29,999 nucleotides of DNA from JACDDK01 sp038198445 (GTDB taxonomy: Bacteria; Actinomycetota; Rubrobacteria; Rubrobacterales; Rubrobacteraceae): the NCBI GenBank assembly GCA_038198445.1, contig JBBPZZ010000151.1, forward strand, positions 1 through 29,999, read 5' to 3'. Below, piece by piece: positions 29,500-29,999 of this stretch. The number at the start of each line of letters is the position of its first letter. The stretch's first letter is position 1. The notes under the pieces are model-generated. The model saw only the letters and a program-made list of their open reading frames with translations. It was not told the origin of the DNA and searched no databases. The position numbers were made by a program, and so were the translations under genes.

Positions 29500-29999
29500 T
29501 CACGAACGCGAGCGGTTCCAAGCTACGGCTTTCCTCTCTATCTCCCTGGCGAAAGCGTCTTTGCCATCAATGTATCCATATATGTCCGCAGGAAATTCCG
29601 CCGCCAACTCCTCCTTCAACCGGCTATAAGCTTGCGCGGCTTCGGGGTGAGGGATCATATAGTCCTTGAAAGCCAGGTGCCGCTCTACCTCGGGGTTATC
29701 CTTCTGGTAGATGTGTACGTTGTGCGTGCGGATTGGTCCCCGGTTCTTCGTAAAGTACCGTCTCCCAGAAAGGCCCGACTCTCCATGCGCCTCGTAACCC
29801 AGCCCGCCCATCTCCAGGTTGAAATCGTCTATCTTCTCGATCTCCCGCACCTCGATTAGGATGTCTACGATCGGCTTGGCTCTTATACTCGGTATGGCCG
29901 TGCTGCCCATGTGGTGGATAGCCAGGACCTCCTCTCCCAGGACAGAAGAGAGCGCCGCGGCCTCCGCCTCGAACATCCCGGTCCACGCCGGGTCTTGCG
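29500..29999 (-). CDS. GrpB family protein (UPF0157), 5' end outside the window
   Basis: This nucleotidyltransferase-fold protein shows the GrpB signature H-H-M-G-S-T-A-I-P followed by A-K-P-I-V-D-I. The ATG at 29976 is internal: the frame stays open to the window edge and the preceding codons read Q-D-P-A-W-T-G-M-F-E-A-E, which is the usual D-P-x-W-x-x-x-F-E-x-E beginning of the family. About ten to fifteen N-terminal residues therefore lie outside. GrpB proteins occur alone or fused to dephospho-CoA kinase, and their role is poorly known. It is just upstream of the acid-sugar kinase gene and may be co-transcribed, without an obvious functional link. Confidence 0.88.
   Translation of the reverse strand, partial: QDPAWTGMFEAEAAALSSVLGEEVLAIHHMGSTAIPSIRAKPIVDILIEVREIEKIDDFNLEMGGLGYEAHGESGLSGRRYFTKNRGPIRTHNVHIYQKDNPEVERHLAFKDYMIPHPEAAQAYSRLKEELAAEFPADIYGYIDGKDAFAREIERKAVAWNRSRS

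Overview
The window looks like chromosomal DNA from an actinobacterium of the Rubrobacter type (class Rubrobacteria). The evidence is moderately high GC, frequent GTG and TTG starts, a TreT-type trehalose synthase, a bacteriorhodopsin-like proton pump of the kind described from Rubrobacter xylanophilus, an actinobacterial exonuclease/GIY-YIG fusion and a phosphatidylinositol-phosphate-synthase-like enzyme. The assignment is an inference; there is no rRNA here to settle it. I see no tRNA, rRNA, insertion sequence, phage gene or CRISPR array, and no gene-free stretch longer than 300 bases.

Left end (1-2805, minus strand): a respiratory operon reading out of the window. It encodes a two-helix membrane protein, a very divergent cytochrome bd subunit I (CydA-like) protein, a membrane-anchored Rieske protein and the first codons of one more gene. 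The CydA-like protein has Ala where the two intramembrane Glu residues of true bd oxidases sit, so this is probably not an ordinary quinol oxidase.

3002-7209 (plus strand): after one unknown membrane protein comes an envelope-stress operon made of a GlsB-type membrane protein, two Asp23 proteins, two AmaP-like anchors and a DUF2273 protein. A sigma-B/SigF-type promoter precedes it. A retinal-binding proton pump follows with no visible terminator in between, and a clear hairpin closes the unit. The GlsB-like gene appears to start at an AUA codon.

7238-13298: a VanY-type D,D-carboxypeptidase (plus strand), then on the minus strand TreT, an RsbW-like anti-sigma kinase, a slipin (SPFH) protein and a repeat-rich coiled-coil NlpC/P60 wall hydrolase with a roughly 200-base leader. 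The theme is envelope and desiccation/osmotic stress.

13299-16356 (minus strand): a tightly packed four-gene operon of an AI-2E/PerM-type transporter, a CDP-alcohol phosphatidyltransferase, a small unknown protein and a 252-residue polytopic protein with the signature residues of presenilin/signal-peptide-peptidase intramembrane aspartyl proteases. That last protein is the most surprising item in the window.

16449-20699: an unknown membrane-anchored protein with a near-consensus promoter, a site-2 protease homologue, and a PhoR/WalK-like two-component system on the minus strand.

20783-24973 (minus strand): a DnaQ-exonuclease/UvrC-N-terminal fusion translationally coupled to an uncharacterised helix-hairpin-helix protein, probably a DNA-repair pair, then MoeA of molybdenum-cofactor synthesis. 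25079-29999 (minus strand): a probable four-carbon acid-sugar catabolic operon (DUF1537 kinase, PdxA2-type dehydrogenase, LarA-superfamily protein, cyclase-family hydrolase) preceded by a GrpB-family protein cut by the window edge.
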